In this document: piece after piece, positions 37,075 to 46,404 of the stretch | Numbering within the stretch: the stretch's first letter is position 1 | How the letters are laid out: each line of letters begins with the position of its first letter | Assembly (NCBI GenBank): GCA_021801235.1 | Contig: JAJYYG010000138.1 | Location: 1-64,000, forward strand | Length of the DNA: 64,000 nucleotides | From: Actinomycetes bacterium | Lineage (GTDB): Bacteria > Actinomycetota > Acidimicrobiia > Acidimicrobiales > RAAP-2 | Reading direction: 5' to 3' | Made by a program: the position numbers and the translations under genes | Notes under the pieces: generated by a model | Seen by the model: only the letters and a program-made list of their open reading frames with translations | Told to the model about the DNA's origin: nothing | Database searches by the model: none

Positions 37075-39879
37075 ATGAGCGTGTTCACCAAGGTCCTGCG
37101 AGCCGGCGAGGGGAAGAAGGTCCGGCGGCTGGCGGACCTCGTGCCACTGGTGAACGCCCTGGAACCCGAGATGGAGGCGCGCTCCGACGAGGAGCTCCGG
37201 GAGTTCACGCCCCGGTTCCGCCAGCGTCTGGCCGACGGCGAGACGCTCGAGGACCTGCTGGTCGAGGCATTCGCCGTCGTCCGTGAGGCTGCCTGGCGCG
37301 TGCTCGGGCAGCGCCACTTCGACGCCCAGCTGATGGGCGGCATGGCGCTGCATTTCGGCTGGATCGCGGAGATGAAGACCGGGGAGGGGAAGACCCTGGT
37401 CTCCACCCTTCCCGTGTACCTCAACGCCCTGGCCGGCCAGGGGGTCCACGTCGTCACGGTCAACGACTACCTCGCCACCAGGGACTCGGAGTGGATGGGA
37501 CAGCTCCACACCTTCCTCGGCCTCACCGTCGGCAGGGTCGGGCCGGACATTGACGACCCGGTGGCCAAGCGCGCCGCCTACGCGGCCGACGTGACTTACG
37601 GGACCAACACCGAGCTGGGCTTCGACTACCTCCGCGACAACATGGCTCGCAACCGCGAGGCGATGGTCCAGCGCGGCCACCACTTCGCCATCGTGGACGA
37701 GGTGGACTCCATCCTCATCGACGAGGCCCGCACCCCGTTGATCATCTCCGGACCGTCCAACGAGTCGGCGAAGCTCTACTACCAGTTCGCCGGCATCGTC
37801 CGGACCCTGCGGGTCGACGAGGACTACGAGGTCGACGAGGAGAAGCGGATCGTGGTGCCCACGGAGGCGGGCATCGAGAAGGTCGAGCGTCAGCTCGGGG
37901 TGGGCAACCTCTACGACGCGGTGGCGGTGAACTACGTCCATCACCTGACCCAGGCCCTCTACGCCAAGGAGCTCTACCGGCGGGACAAGGACTACCTGGT
38001 CGCCGGGGGCGAGGTGAAGATCGTGGACGAGTTCACCGGTCGCACCCTCGACGGCCGCCGCTGGTCGGACGGGCTCCACCAGGCGGTCGAGGCCAAGGAA
38101 CGGGTCCGCATCAACGAGGAGAACCACACCTGGGCCACCGTCACCCTCCAGAACTACTTCCGTCTCTACGACAAGCTGGCGGGGATGACCGGCACCGCCG
38201 AGACCGAGGCGTCCGAGTTCGCCAACACCTACGACCTCCCGGTGGTGCCGATCCCGCCCAACAAGCCGCTGATCCGCATCGACCAGCCCGACCTGATCTA
38301 CAAGACGGAGGAGGGCAAGTTCAACGCGGTGGTGGAGGACATCGTCGAGCGGCACGCGGCGGGCCAGCCCGTGCTCGTGGGCACGGCGTCGGTTTCGAAG
38401 TCGGAGCAGCTGTCCCGCCTCCTCGACAAGCGGGGCATCCCTCACGAGGTCCTGAACGCCAAGCAGCACTTCCGCGAGGCGGAGATCGTCGCCCAGGCCG
38501 GTCGGGTCGGCGGTGTGACGGTCGCCACCAACATGGCGGGCCGGGGCGTAGACATCATCCTCGGCGGCAACCCCGAGGGGCTGGCCCACCGGGAGGCGGC
38601 GGCGCGGGGGATCGATGGGTCCACCGACGAGGGCCAGGCGGCCCTGGTGGCCCTGCAGGCCGAGCTCGAGTCGGTGTGCACCTCCGAAGGTGAACGGGTG
38701 CGCGAGCTCGGGGGCCTCTACGTGCTCGGGAGCGAGCGCCACGAGAGCCGTCGCATCGACAACCAGCTGCGCGGCCGGTCCGGCCGCCAGGGGGACCCGG
38801 GGGAGAGCCGGTTCTTTCTGTCGCTCGAGGACGACCTGATGCGGCTGTTCGCCACCGGCGCCATGAACTGGGTGATGGGGAGGGCCCTCCCCGACGACAT
38901 GCCCATCGAGGCGAAGATGGTGACCAAGGCGATCGAGCGGGCGCAGAACACGGTGGAGGGACGCAACGCCGAGTCGCGCAAGGACGTCCTCAAGTACGAC
39001 GACGTGATGAACGAGCAGCGCAAGGTGATCTACCGCCGCCGGCTCCAGATCATCGAGGGGGAGGACCTCCGTGAGGAGACGGTCGAGCTCCTCGAGGAGA
39101 CCATCACCGCCGTGGTCACCTCCGCCTGTCCGAGCGAATTCCCCGAGGAGTGGGACCTGGCCAGGCTCGTCGTGGAGATCACCCAGTACTACCCGACCCG
39201 GTTCACGGCCGACGAGCTGGCCGAGGCGACCACGGTCGGTCAGCTCACCGAGAGCATCCTCACCGAGGCGCTCGACCTCTATGCCGCACGTGACGAGTCG
39301 ATCCCGGGCGGCGCGGAGACGGCGCGCCAGCTCGAGCGGGACATCATGCTCCAGATCATCGACCAGCGCTGGCGGGACCATCTGGCCGACATGGACTACC
39401 TGCGTGAGGGGATCAACCTCCGGGCCATGGGCAACCAGGATCCTCTGGTGGCCTGGCAGCGGGAAGGGTTCGCCCTGTTCGCCAAGTTGATGGAGGGTAT
39501 CCAGGACGACTACCTCCGCTACGTGTTCCACGTGCAGGTGCTGTCCGAACCGGCCGCCGAGCCGGACCTCGACCAGGCCCGGTACGTGGCGGCCGACGAC
39601 CCGGTGCAGGACACCGCCTCGTTCGCCTCGCTCGCCGCCTCGGTGGCCGAGGCCCTGCCGGCCGACGAGCTGGCCGGGGTGGCGTCCCCGTCCGGCGGGA
39701 CCTCCGGGCTGGCTGCCGGTGCGGGCGGCGCTCCGGCCGGGGGGGCGCAGGCCCGGTTCTCCGACGACGGCGAGACCCAGGTGCCGATCGTGAAGTCGGA
39801 GCGGGAGAAGGTGGGACGGAACGACCCCTGCTGGTGCGGCAGCGGGAAGAAGTTCAAGTTCTGCCACGGCGCCAACTGA
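37075..39879 (+). CDS. secA: Preprotein translocase ATPase SecA
   Basis: A 934-residue motor that pushes unfolded exported proteins through SecYEG. Walker A lies at GEGKT 103-107 (MKTGEGKTLVSTLP), followed by TVNDYLATRDSEWMG, the Walker B/DEVD stretch DEVDSILIDEARTPLIISG, the preprotein-binding domain, NMAGRGVDIILGG and SGRQGDPGESRFFLSLEDDLMR. The C-terminus keeps the zinc-binding SEC-C motif (C919, C921, C930, H931) used with SecB or ribosomes. Length and order match SecA1 of actinobacteria; no SecA2 is in the window. Followed directly by prfB. Confidence 0.98.
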   Translation: MSVFTKVLRAGEGKKVRRLADLVPLVNALEPEMEARSDEELREFTPRFRQRLADGETLEDLLVEAFAVVREAAWRVLGQRHFDAQLMGGMALHFGWIAEMKTGEGKTLVSTLPVYLNALAGQGVHVVTVNDYLATRDSEWMGQLHTFLGLTVGRVGPDIDDPVAKRAAYAADVTYGTNTELGFDYLRDNMARNREAMVQRGHHFAIVDEVDSILIDEARTPLIISGPSNESAKLYYQFAGIVRTLRVDEDYEVDEEKRIVVPTEAGIEKVERQLGVGNLYDAVAVNYVHHLTQALYAKELYRRDKDYLVAGGEVKIVDEFTGRTLDGRRWSDGLHQAVEAKERVRINEENHTWATVTLQNYFRLYDKLAGMTGTAETEASEFANTYDLPVVPIPPNKPLIRIDQPDLIYKTEEGKFNAVVEDIVERHAAGQPVLVGTASVSKSEQLSRLLDKRGIPHEVLNAKQHFREAEIVAQAGRVGGVTVATNMAGRGVDIILGGNPEGLAHREAAARGIDGSTDEGQAALVALQAELESVCTSEGERVRELGGLYVLGSERHESRRIDNQLRGRSGRQGDPGESRFFLSLEDDLMRLFATGAMNWVMGRALPDDMPIEAKMVTKAIERAQNTVEGRNAESRKDVLKYDDVMNEQRKVIYRRRLQIIEGEDLREETVELLEETITAVVTSACPSEFPEEWDLARLVVEITQYYPTRFTADELAEATTVGQLTESILTEALDLYAARDESIPGGAETARQLERDIMLQIIDQRWRDHLADMDYLREGINLRAMGNQDPLVAWQREGFALFAKLMEGIQDDYLRYVFHVQVLSEPAAEPDLDQARYVAADDPVQDTASFASLAASVAEALPADELAGVASPSGGTSGLAAGAGGAPAGGAQARFSDDGETQVPIVKSEREKVGRNDPCWCGSGKKFKFCHGAN

Positions 39880-39880
39880 G

Positions 39881-41041
39881 ATGCCCGGTGGTGAACCCCC
39901 CTCCCGGGGAGGCTCGGTATCCGACCGGGTGGACGTTCCCGGCGCCATCGCCGCGGCCACCGAGCGCCTCGCGGAGGCGGCGCGGTTCCTCGGCCGGGAG
40001 TCTCTGGTAGGACGGCGGACCGAGCTCGAGGCGGAGGCGTCGGCCCCCGGCCTCTGGGACGACGCCGACCACGCCCGCCGCGTCACCACCGAGCTCGGAC
40101 GGGTCAGCGAGGACCTCGAGCTCCTCGACGCCATGACCGAGCGGCTGTCCGACGCGGAGACCCTCTACGAGCTGGAGCGGGAGGAGGGGGACCCGTCGCT
40201 CCGGGCGGAGACCGAAGAGGTGCTCGCCGACCTCGACGCCCGGCTCCGCTCGTTGGAGCTTCGGGCCCTGTTCGCCGGGGACCACGACGACAGCGACGCG
40301 GTGGCGGAGATCCACGCCGGGGCGGGCGGCACCGATGCCCAGGACTGGGCGGAGATGCTCCTGCGGATGTACTCGCGGTGGGCCGAGCGCCGTGGCTTCG
40401 ACGTCGAGGTGGAGGAGGCGACGCCTGGCCAGGAGGCCGGCCTGCTCTCCGCCACCTTCATCGTGAAGGGGCGGTACGCCTTCGGGATGCTGGCCGCCGA
40501 GCGCGGGGTCCACCGGCTGGTGCGGATCTCGCCGTTCGACGCGCAGCACCGTCGCCAGACCAGCTTCGCCTCGCTCGACGTGGTGCCTTTCATCGAGGAC
40601 CTCTCCGGCGAGGTGGAGATCGACGAGAAGGACCTCCGCATCGACACCTACCGGTCCTCGGGGGCGGGGGGCCAGCACGTCAACAAGACGGACTCCGCGG
40701 TCCGCCTCACCCACCTGCCCACCGGCATCGTGGTCTCGTGCCAGAACCAACGCAGCCAGCACCAGAACAAGGCGAAGGCGATGCAGGTGCTCGGGGCCAA
40801 GCTGGCGGAACGCCAGCGGGCGGAGCACCTGGCCACTCTGGACGCCCTGTCGGGGGACCGCACCGACAACGCCTGGGGGAACCAGATCCGCTCGTACGTC
40901 CTCGCGCCCTACCAGCTGGTGAAGGATCTCCGCAGCGGCGAGGAGACCGGCAACGTGGACGCGGTGCTGGACGGGGACCTCGACCGGTTCATCGAGGCGG
41001 AGCTGCGCCGCCAGGCCGAGCTGCGGCGGCCGCGTACCTGA
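39881..41041 (+). CDS. prfB: Peptide chain release factor 2
   Basis: A 386-residue class I release factor that ends translation at UGA and UAA. The tripeptide anticodon is SPF (217-219, RISPFDA), which distinguishes RF2 from RF1 (PxT), and the catalytic GGQ is at 263-265. It is read in a single frame: the programmed +1 frameshift with an internal UGA found in many bacterial prfB genes is absent, so autoregulation by that route is not used. ATG 39881 lies one base after the secA stop. The secA-prfB-ftsE-ftsX order is common in actinobacteria. Confidence 0.95.
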   Translation: MPGGEPPSRGGSVSDRVDVPGAIAAATERLAEAARFLGRESLVGRRTELEAEASAPGLWDDADHARRVTTELGRVSEDLELLDAMTERLSDAETLYELEREEGDPSLRAETEEVLADLDARLRSLELRALFAGDHDDSDAVAEIHAGAGGTDAQDWAEMLLRMYSRWAERRGFDVEVEEATPGQEAGLLSATFIVKGRYAFGMLAAERGVHRLVRISPFDAQHRRQTSFASLDVVPFIEDLSGEVEIDEKDLRIDTYRSSGAGGQHVNKTDSAVRLTHLPTGIVVSCQNQRSQHQNKAKAMQVLGAKLAERQRAEHLATLDALSGDRTDNAWGNQIRSYVLAPYQLVKDLRSGEETGNVDAVLDGDLDRFIEAELRRQAELRRPRT

Positions 41042-41149
41042 GCGTCGGGGCAGGCGTCGACGCGAACGGCCGGCCCGGCCGTGGACGCACGTGGTCCGGC
41101 GATCGTCCGAGGTCAGCGGGGGTTGCACCCCGGAGGGCTCGAGGGCCGG

Positions 41150-41155
41150 TAGGAT
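41150..41155 (+). promoter_or_regulatory. -10 hexamer TAGGAT for ftsEX
   Basis: TAGGAT in the 239-bp gap after prfB, about 120 bases before ATG 41281, so ftsE would have a leader of about 118 nt. Nothing else recognisable is in the gap. Confidence 0.45.
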
Positions 41156-41280
41156 AGGCGGATCGGCACTCCGCACCGGCTCGCTCGTCTCCTGCCGTCC
41201 CGGCCCCGATCCGTCGGCGACTCCGGCGGTGTCGTCCGCTCCCGACGCCCGGACCCCGATCTCCGTATGGCACGCAACCG

Positions 41281-42081
41281 ATGATCACCTTCCAGAACGT
41301 CACGAAGACCTACAAGGGTTCCACGGTCGCTCTGCGCGACTGCACCGTCGAGATCGACAAGGGCGAGTTCGTCTTCCTGGTGGGCCCCTCCGGTTCGGGG
41401 AAGACCACCTTCATCCGGCTCCTCCTGCGCGAGGAGGTGCCGGACTCCGGGCGCATCTGGGAGGCGGGGAGGGAGATCGGGCAGCTCTCGAAGTGGCGCA
41501 TCCCCTATCTCCGCCGCAACATCGGCTGCGTCTTCCAGGACTTCCGGCTGCTGCCGAACAAGAGCGTCTTCGAGAACGTGGCCTTCGCCCTCGAGGTGAT
41601 CGGCCGCCCCAAGCACGTGATCGCCACCCAGGTCCCCCAGGTCCTCGATCTGGTCGGCCTGACGAAGAAGAGCGACAACCTCCCCGGGGAGCTCTCGGGC
41701 GGCGAGCAGCAGCGGGTCGCCGTCGCCCGCGCCTTCGTCAACCGGCCGCTGATCCTCTTGGCCGACGAGCCCACCGGTAACCTCGATCCGACGACCAGCC
41801 TCGGGATCATGCGCTTGCTCGACCGCATCAACCGGACCGGGACGACCGTCGTGGTCGCCACCCACGACGCCGGCATGGTGGACCAGATGCGCCGCAGGGT
41901 GATCGAGCTCGACCGGGGCACCATGGTGCGCGACCAGGCCCGGGGTGTCTACGGCATCGACAGCGCGGTGGCGGCCGCGGGTGCCGGATCGCCGACGGGG
42001 GTGCTGGTGGAGGAGGCCCCCGGGCCGGAGCCGACCGACCTCGAGGGCGACGGGACCGTGCGCAATAGGCTGGGGGCCTGA
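41281..42081 (+). CDS. ftsE: Cell-division ATP-binding protein FtsE
   Basis: A 266-residue ABC ATPase. Walker A GPSGSGKT is at 35-42, the Q-loop is in [20 protein letters not shown], the signature is [14 protein letters not shown] and Walker B is [12 protein letters not shown], with the switch His in ATHDAGM. The [20 protein letters not shown] stretch is specific to FtsE. With FtsX it transmits ATP-driven motion to periplasmic peptidoglycan hydrolases during division. A 40-residue Ala/Gly/Pro/Glu tail extends past the usual end. Its stop overlaps ftsX (TGATG). Confidence 0.96.
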   Translation: MITFQNVTKTYKGSTVALRDCTVEIDKGEFVFLVGPSGSGKTTFIRLLLREEVPDSGRIWEAGREIGQLSKWRIPYLRRNIGCVFQDFRLLPNKSVFENVAFALEVIGRPKHVIATQVPQVLDLVGLTKKSDNLPGELSGGEQQRVAVARAFVNRPLILLADEPTGNLDPTTSLGIMRLLDRINRTGTTVVVATHDAGMVDQMRRRVIELDRGTMVRDQARGVYGIDSAVAAAGAGSPTGVLVEEAPGPEPTDLEGDGTVRNRLGA

Positions 42082-42971
42082 TGCCGGTCTCCGCCGGCTA
42101 CGTGGCGCGTGAGGCGACCTCCAACTTGTGGAGGAACCGCCTGATGACGATGGCCGCCATCTTGACGGTGGCGGTGTCCCTGGCGCTGGTCGGGTCCGCG
42201 CTCTTGTTGAAGCAGGGGGCCACCACCGCGACGGTGCGGTGGCAGCAGGGTGTCAACGTGATCGTCTGGGTCGACCCCGGCGCCAGCACCGTGCAGAGCC
42301 AGGCCATCCACTCGCAACTGGTGTCCAATCCCCTGGTCAAGACGTGCACCTACCGGAGCCAGGCCTACGACTACGCGGAGGCGCAGCGCCTCCTGCCCGC
42401 CCAGGAGGTCGCCGCCACCCAGCTGTCGGACTACCCGTCCTCGTTCCGCTGCGCCCTCTTCAACCCCTCCGAGGCGACGGTGGTGAAGCAGGAGTTCACC
42501 GGCAAGCCCGGCGTGAACTCGGTCGAGTTCCAGGCGGCCCAGATCCGCACGATGCAGAACGTGATCCACATCCTCCAGTGGGTGTTCCTCTCGGTGGCGG
42601 TGGTGCTGCTGCTCTCGGCGTCGGTCCTCATCCTCAACACCATCCGGATCGCCATCTTCGCCCGGCGCCGGGAGGTCTCGGTGATGAAGCTGGTGGGGGC
42701 CACCAATTGGTTCATCCGGCTTCCCTTCATGGCCGAGGGTCTCATCCAGGGCATCGTCGGCTCGGCGGTCGCGGTGCTGGTGGTCCTCGGGCTCTACTGG
42801 GGGATCGGGCTGAACACGGCCAAGACGGTGGCCAACCAGGGCAGCCTGATCGCCCAGATGTCGATGAGCGGCTGGGAGGTGGCGGGCACCTGCATCGTGG
42901 TCGCGCTGGTCGGCATCGGCGTGGGAGTGGTGGGCTCCGCCTTCGCCGTGCGTCGTTTCCTCGACGTCTGA
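42081..42971 (+). CDS. ftsX: Cell-division permease FtsX
   Basis: A 296-residue membrane partner of FtsE. TM1 (about 20-45) precedes an extracytoplasmic domain with a cysteine pair (KTCTYRSQ and SFRCALF) that can bind a peptidoglycan hydrolase; three further helices follow around [49 protein letters not shown], the FtsX/MacB signature, and end with VRRFLDV. In many actinobacteria smpB comes next; here the next gene is a convergent lipase instead. Translationally coupled to ftsE. Confidence 0.95.
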   Translation: MPVSAGYVAREATSNLWRNRLMTMAAILTVAVSLALVGSALLLKQGATTATVRWQQGVNVIVWVDPGASTVQSQAIHSQLVSNPLVKTCTYRSQAYDYAEAQRLLPAQEVAATQLSDYPSSFRCALFNPSEATVVKQEFTGKPGVNSVEFQAAQIRTMQNVIHILQWVFLSVAVVLLLSASVLILNTIRIAIFARRREVSVMKLVGATNWFIRLPFMAEGLIQGIVGSAVAVLVVLGLYWGIGLNTAKTVANQGSLIAQMSMSGWEVAGTCIVVALVGIGVGVVGSAFAVRRFLDV

Positions 42972-42999
42972 CCCGCCGGGGCCGGGGCCGCCGGTCGGG

Positions 43000-44421
43000 T
43001 CAGGACGGTGCGACGTTGGTGGTGCACGAGTTGCCGGCGGGCTCACCGGCCAGCCTGGCCGAGATCCACCTCACCACCGTGCTCTGGGCCCGCTGGACGA
43101 CGGTGCCGTGGTCCGCTCCCGGGAAGACGACGTAGTCGACGGTGTCGTGGTCGGTCCCGCACAGCCGCCCGTCGACCAGGGCGGCGGTGGACGGAGCGGG
43201 GACCAAAGGATCGGCGGAACCCTGGGCGACGAGGATGGGGGCCCGGGTCGGCGTCCCACCGGCGTCGTTCAGCTCCGCCAGGCGCTGGAGCGGCCGGTCG
43301 CGCCGCCAGGTGGGGAGGAAGACCTTGTCGGCGGCAAGCCCGGCGAACGCGGTGGAGAGGGTGCTGGCGCAGACCTGGTCGACTGCGGGGGCCAGGGCGA
43401 TCGCCTCGGGCGTGAGGACCTGGCTCAGCGGATAGGTCCCGTAGACGGTCGACCAGTTGACGGCGGTCATGAAGGCGTAGACGGCCAGCGGGTCGGGCGT
43501 GTTGCCGAGCGTGGGCGGGAACAGTTCGGTGACGTTCGCCACCGGCGCCAGCGATACCTCGCCGGTGAGGAAGAGATCGGGGGCGTAGGTCGGGGCGATC
43601 TGACCGGCGAAGAGCGCGGCCTGGCCGCCCTGAGAGTAGCCGAGGACGACTACCGCGTCCGACGCACCCGATCCGACGAGGGCACGGGCGGCACGCGCGG
43701 CGTCGAGGACGGTGCGGGCCTCGCTGAGCCCCACCAGGTACGGATCGAGCCCCGGTGCTCCGAGGCCGGCGTAGTCGGTGGCGGTCACGATGGCCCCCAT
43801 GGCGAGGAGCTGCGCCAGGTAGGGGATCGATCCGATGCCTTGGAGGGAGGGGGCGCAGCTTCCGGCGATGCCGGTGGTGCCGTGGGCCCACGACACGATC
43901 GGCCGTCCAGTGGCGGGGCCGGGGCCGCCGGGGACCACCACGGTCCCCGACACGGCCACGTCGGTTCCGGCGAGGGACTCCGAGTGGTAGAGGACGCGGT
44001 AGGCGGTGGTGCCGGCGGGGAGTCCCGGGCCCACCGGGATCGGCTCCGACCGGATCAGGGTGCCTGGCGGGGCCGGTGGCAGCGGCGAGGGCGGCTGGTA
44101 GAACGGATCGGGCACCGGATCGACGCCGGACCCGGAGGACCGCGTACCGGACACAGCCGCAGCGGGGAGTTCAGCCGCCGAGGTCGCCACCGGGGCGAGG
44201 GCGGAGGCGACCGCCAGCAGTCCGTCGGCGGCGGTCGCAGAGGCTGTAGTCCCGGCGGGGTCGGCGAGGAGACCGGGAGCGAGTGCCCCGCGGTGGGGCA
44301 CCGACGGTGCGGCCAGGGAGACCGGTCCCCCGCACGCAGCGAGCAGCAGGCCCGAGACTCCGAGTGCCAGGGCCGCGAGCCGGCTCGCCACCTTGGGACG
44401 GTTTGACGGGGGCGGCGCCAT
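43000..44421 (-). CDS. Secreted lipoprotein lipase (LIP/secretory lipase family)
   Basis: A 473-residue alpha/beta hydrolase with a lipoprotein signal peptide: basic start, LAALALGVSGLLLAAC with the lipid-attachment Cys near residue 27. The hydrolase domain shows GRPIVSWAHGTTGIAGSCAPS as oxyanion region, the nucleophile in VVLGYSQGGQAALF, the acid in VAQGSADPLVP and the final His in FPGADHGTVV. This is the secretory lipase (PF03583-type) family, acting on acylglycerols or esters outside the membrane. ATG 44421 lies 8 bases after TACGCT. Convergent with ftsX. Confidence 0.85.
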   Translation of the reverse strand: MAPPPSNRPKVASRLAALALGVSGLLLAACGGPVSLAAPSVPHRGALAPGLLADPAGTTASATAADGLLAVASALAPVATSAAELPAAAVSGTRSSGSGVDPVPDPFYQPPSPLPPAPPGTLIRSEPIPVGPGLPAGTTAYRVLYHSESLAGTDVAVSGTVVVPGGPGPATGRPIVSWAHGTTGIAGSCAPSLQGIGSIPYLAQLLAMGAIVTATDYAGLGAPGLDPYLVGLSEARTVLDAARAARALVGSGASDAVVVLGYSQGGQAALFAGQIAPTYAPDLFLTGEVSLAPVANVTELFPPTLGNTPDPLAVYAFMTAVNWSTVYGTYPLSQVLTPEAIALAPAVDQVCASTLSTAFAGLAADKVFLPTWRRDRPLQRLAELNDAGGTPTRAPILVAQGSADPLVPAPSTAALVDGRLCGTDHDTVDYVVFPGADHGTVVQRAQSTVVRWISARLAGEPAGNSCTTNVAPS

Positions 44422-44429
44422 CCTCAGCC

Positions 44430-44435
44430 AGCGTA
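44430..44435 (-). promoter_or_regulatory. -10 hexamer TACGCT for the lipase
   Basis: TACGCT on the minus strand, 8 bases before ATG 44421; leaderless arrangement. Confidence 0.6.
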
Positions 44436-44555
44436 GCCAGCCGCACCGTTCGACCGGGGTCAATCGGAAGCATGCGCCCGGGCGGGGACGCAACGGTGGT
44501 CGGCGTCCCACGCCCGGCCGCCCGACGCTCCTCGACTCCGTCAGGTGAGCCGCGA

Positions 44556-44680
44556 CGTGTCACGGAATCGGCCGATTACGTGACACGCCCCGGGTGACCT
44601 GGTTTGCGGCTCAGGAGTGTCATGTAACCCGTCATTCAGCCTATGTCACGTGAACGGTTGGCATGCTGTTCAACGTGACA
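44556..44680. promoter_or_regulatory. Cluster of five CGTGTCACG-like palindromic half-sites
   Basis: CGTGTCACG (44556-44564) and its exact reverse complement CGTGACACG (44579-44587) form a 9-bp inverted repeat; further variants are GTGTCATGTAA (44617-44627), TGTCACGTGA (44644-44653) and ACGTGACA (44673-44680). The stretch lies between the lipase promoter and the 3' end of the toxin-antitoxin operon, in a locally less GC-rich segment, and holds no gene. It could bind a regulator of the lipase or be the scar of a mobile element. Confidence 0.4.
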
Positions 44681-44710
44681 GTGCGCTCCGGGGCGGAAGG
44701 ACCAAGATTG

Positions 44711-45016
44711 TCAAGAAGCCAGGGGGTGCGCCTGTTCTGCTATGAAGCGCTGGAGGTCGGCGACCGACACCACTGCTGGCGCGCTCGGCGTACTCGCCCG
44801 CTCGATGATCCACTGGCGAATGAGCGTCGTGGCCGGGATGTGCAAATCGGCCGCTTGGCTTCGGACCTGGTTCATAAGCGACTGCGGGAGTCGGATCGAG
44901 GTCGACACCAGGACCTCGTTGGCTGTGTCGGTCTGCAGCGTGGCGTCGGTGAAGTGCTCGGCCACGTCGGTGGTGTCGTAGTAGTCGCGGAGCTGGTCGA
45001 TCTTCTCTTGGTCCAT
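44711..45016 (-). CDS. CopG/BrnA-like ribbon-helix-helix antitoxin
   Basis: A 101-residue protein. An acidic N-terminal segment (DQEKIDQLRDYYDTTDVAEHF) precedes the ribbon-helix-helix core VLVSTSIRLPQSLMNQVRSQAADLHIPATTLIRQWIIERA (about residues 36-75), followed by a short tail. Such proteins bind and repress their own operator and neutralise the partner toxin. It starts one base after the stop of the toxin gene. Gene order toxin then antitoxin matches BrnT-BrnA systems. Codon use is less GC-extreme than in neighbouring housekeeping genes, suggesting acquisition by transfer. Confidence 0.75.
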   Translation of the reverse strand: MDQEKIDQLRDYYDTTDVAEHFTDATLQTDTANEVLVSTSIRLPQSLMNQVRSQAADLHIPATTLIRQWIIERASTPSAPAVVSVADLQRFIAEQAHPLAS

Positions 45017-45017
45017 G

Positions 45018-45272
45018 TCAGTGGCTCCTTCGCCGGAACGCTCGTTTCTCGATGGCGGTCATGTCCCGGGCGGTGACTATGAAGTCTCGACCGTCCCCGG
45101 CTTCGGTGATGACGACGGGCAATAGCCGGCCGGCATCGGTCTGGCCCAGGACCTCGGTGGTGTCGTCGCGACCCGAGACGGCGAGGCGAGGTTGGCTGTA
45201 GAGGACCTGTTCAACTTCGAGTGGAGTCACGTTGTGGCGGGCGATGTGGGTTTCGGAGTCTTCGGTCCACAT
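45018..45272 (-). CDS. BrnT-like ribonuclease toxin
   Basis: An 84-residue basic protein: MWTEDSETHIARHNVTPLEVEQVLYSQ, then GRDDTTEVLGQTDAGRLLPVVITEAG and FIVTARDMTAIEKRAFRRRSH. The N-x-x-K/R-H-x-V/I-x-x-x-E-x-x-x-V pattern, the GxTxxGRLL strand and the C-terminal ARxMTxxEKRxY/F stretch match the BrnT/DUF4258 RNase-toxin fold. ATG 45272 with a GGGGAAG ribosome site was preferred over the longer frame because the family begins with the tryptophan-acidic strand. An 18-bp palindrome 24 bp upstream is a likely operator. Confidence 0.75.
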   Translation of the reverse strand: MWTEDSETHIARHNVTPLEVEQVLYSQPRLAVSGRDDTTEVLGQTDAGRLLPVVITEAGDGRDFIVTARDMTAIEKRAFRRRSH

Positions 45273-45296
45273 CACTTCCCCGAACACCGCTAGACC

Positions 45297-45314
45297 GTAC
45301 CACAAGCGTGGTAC
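45297..45314 (-). promoter_or_regulatory. Operator palindrome GTACCAC-N4-GTGGTAC
   Basis: Perfect 7-bp inverted repeat with 4-base spacer directly upstream of the toxin gene and overlapping a TACGGT -10-like hexamer (minus strand 45300-45295). Suits autoregulation by the RHH antitoxin. Confidence 0.6.
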
Positions 45315-45356
45315 GCAAGGGCCGATGATTGGAATGCGCGTGGATCCACCACGCAC

Positions 45357-45780
45357 CGAGCGATGGGAAGTGTCCAGTAGTCCCCGAATGCGGCGGACCG
45401 CTGTTCAGCCGGCCCTCTCGACGCTGGTCGGCCCTCGGCGACCGCTCCGCAGGGTGTCCCACAGAGGCCCCCACCACCGGGCACCTTTCCGGGCGGGTCT
45501 AGCGGGTCACTACCGATGTCCTCGCCAGGCATCGGCCGGCTGCCGGCCACCCCGCCGGCTGCCGTCCCGTTCGACGATCCCCTTACGGGACAGGGTATGC
45601 CGGGCTGCGCAGCTGGCGTACCTACGGCGCGGTTTTCCTCGCTATGGCAGGATGAGCGTCCATGACGTTGGCCGGTCATCGTGACCGGTCCGTTGCGACG
45701 ACCGGTGGAACTCGCCCCCTTCCTCTTCCACATGCTCAAACCGGTTGGTTGTAGGGGTCGCCACCAGGTCGGTACCAGCA
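45357..45780. other. 424-bp gene-free stretch in the island
   Basis: I see no credible gene: open frames on both strands lack family signatures and ribosome sites. It has a 7-bp inverted repeat GTCCCGT/ACGGGAC near 45568-45600. It may be remnant sequence of an insertion or a deleted gene. Confidence 0.5.
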
Positions 45781-46329
45781 TCACCCAGCGTTCCCGTATG
45801 GCTCGATGATGAAAGTGGTGTCGTACAGGGTTTGCGACTGGAGGCGAGTTGGGATCTTGTAGCCCTGCATCCGTGCGTTTTGCTGGCTGTCAGCACCGAC
45901 CACGAACGACTCCCGGCCATCTTTGGCATACGCCTGCGACGAGATCTGAATCGGGCCAAGCGCCAATGCTTGGGCGGGGTGCCAACCGTGGCTGGTGAGC
46001 CAACTTTGGTACCACGCATCGACAGTTGCCATCGGCGCGGTCGTCGCGGCGAACAAGCCTGCATCAGCTGGATTGGTCGAGCCGATGTAGTGAGCCTCTC
46101 CCGAACCGAAACGAGAAATGACGGTCGAGCCCGGATAGACGAGGGACGCCTCTGGCTGAGCTTGGATAAAGGAGTTCGGCACCGGGCAGGTCGGCAGTCC
46201 GTGGGCGTCACGGCCACACGACGAAGCAGACCCGAGAGTGCCGCAGCCGGCCGCCCCGAGCAGAAGTGCTCCGAGGACGACCGGCGTCAGGATCCGGGCG
46301 AGGGCGTGCTGGTGGTTAGGAACTCCCAT
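45781..46329 (-). CDS. Unknown lipoprotein
   Basis: A 182-residue exported protein of unknown function. A short N-terminus (MGVPNHQHALARI) is followed by a hydrophobic helix LTPVVLGALLLGAAGC whose Cys near residue 29 fits a lipobox. The mature part contains a cysteine pair (SSCGRDAHGLPTC) close to the anchor and a Tyr/Gln-rich domain with WYQSWLTSHGWHPAQALALGP, which resembles small domains of actinobacterial surface lipoproteins that sense or bind ligands, but no family is certain. ATG has an AAGGAGGGGG ribosome site. Base composition is like the neighbouring toxin-antitoxin genes rather than the rest of the window. Confidence 0.7.
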   Translation of the reverse strand: MGVPNHQHALARILTPVVLGALLLGAAGCGTLGSASSCGRDAHGLPTCPVPNSFIQAQPEASLVYPGSTVISRFGSGEAHYIGSTNPADAGLFAATTAPMATVDAWYQSWLTSHGWHPAQALALGPIQISSQAYAKDGRESFVVGADSQQNARMQGYKIPTRLQSQTLYDTTFIIEPYGNAG

Positions 46330-46404
46330 CCCCCTCCTTGCTCGACCAACTCCATGTTCGCATGGAAGGGGGCCGGTGAACCCCCGCCCGTGCGCACGTC
46401 GAGG

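Noticed and set aside
44556..44680. Attachment site or insertion-sequence end
   Set aside because: Inverted repeats are present, but no transposase, integrase or target duplication was found, so only a motif cluster is claimed.
45290..45784. Minus-strand frame of 164 codons in the island
   Set aside because: Overlaps the operator and lacks ribosome site, family motif or consistent codon use; treated as non-coding.
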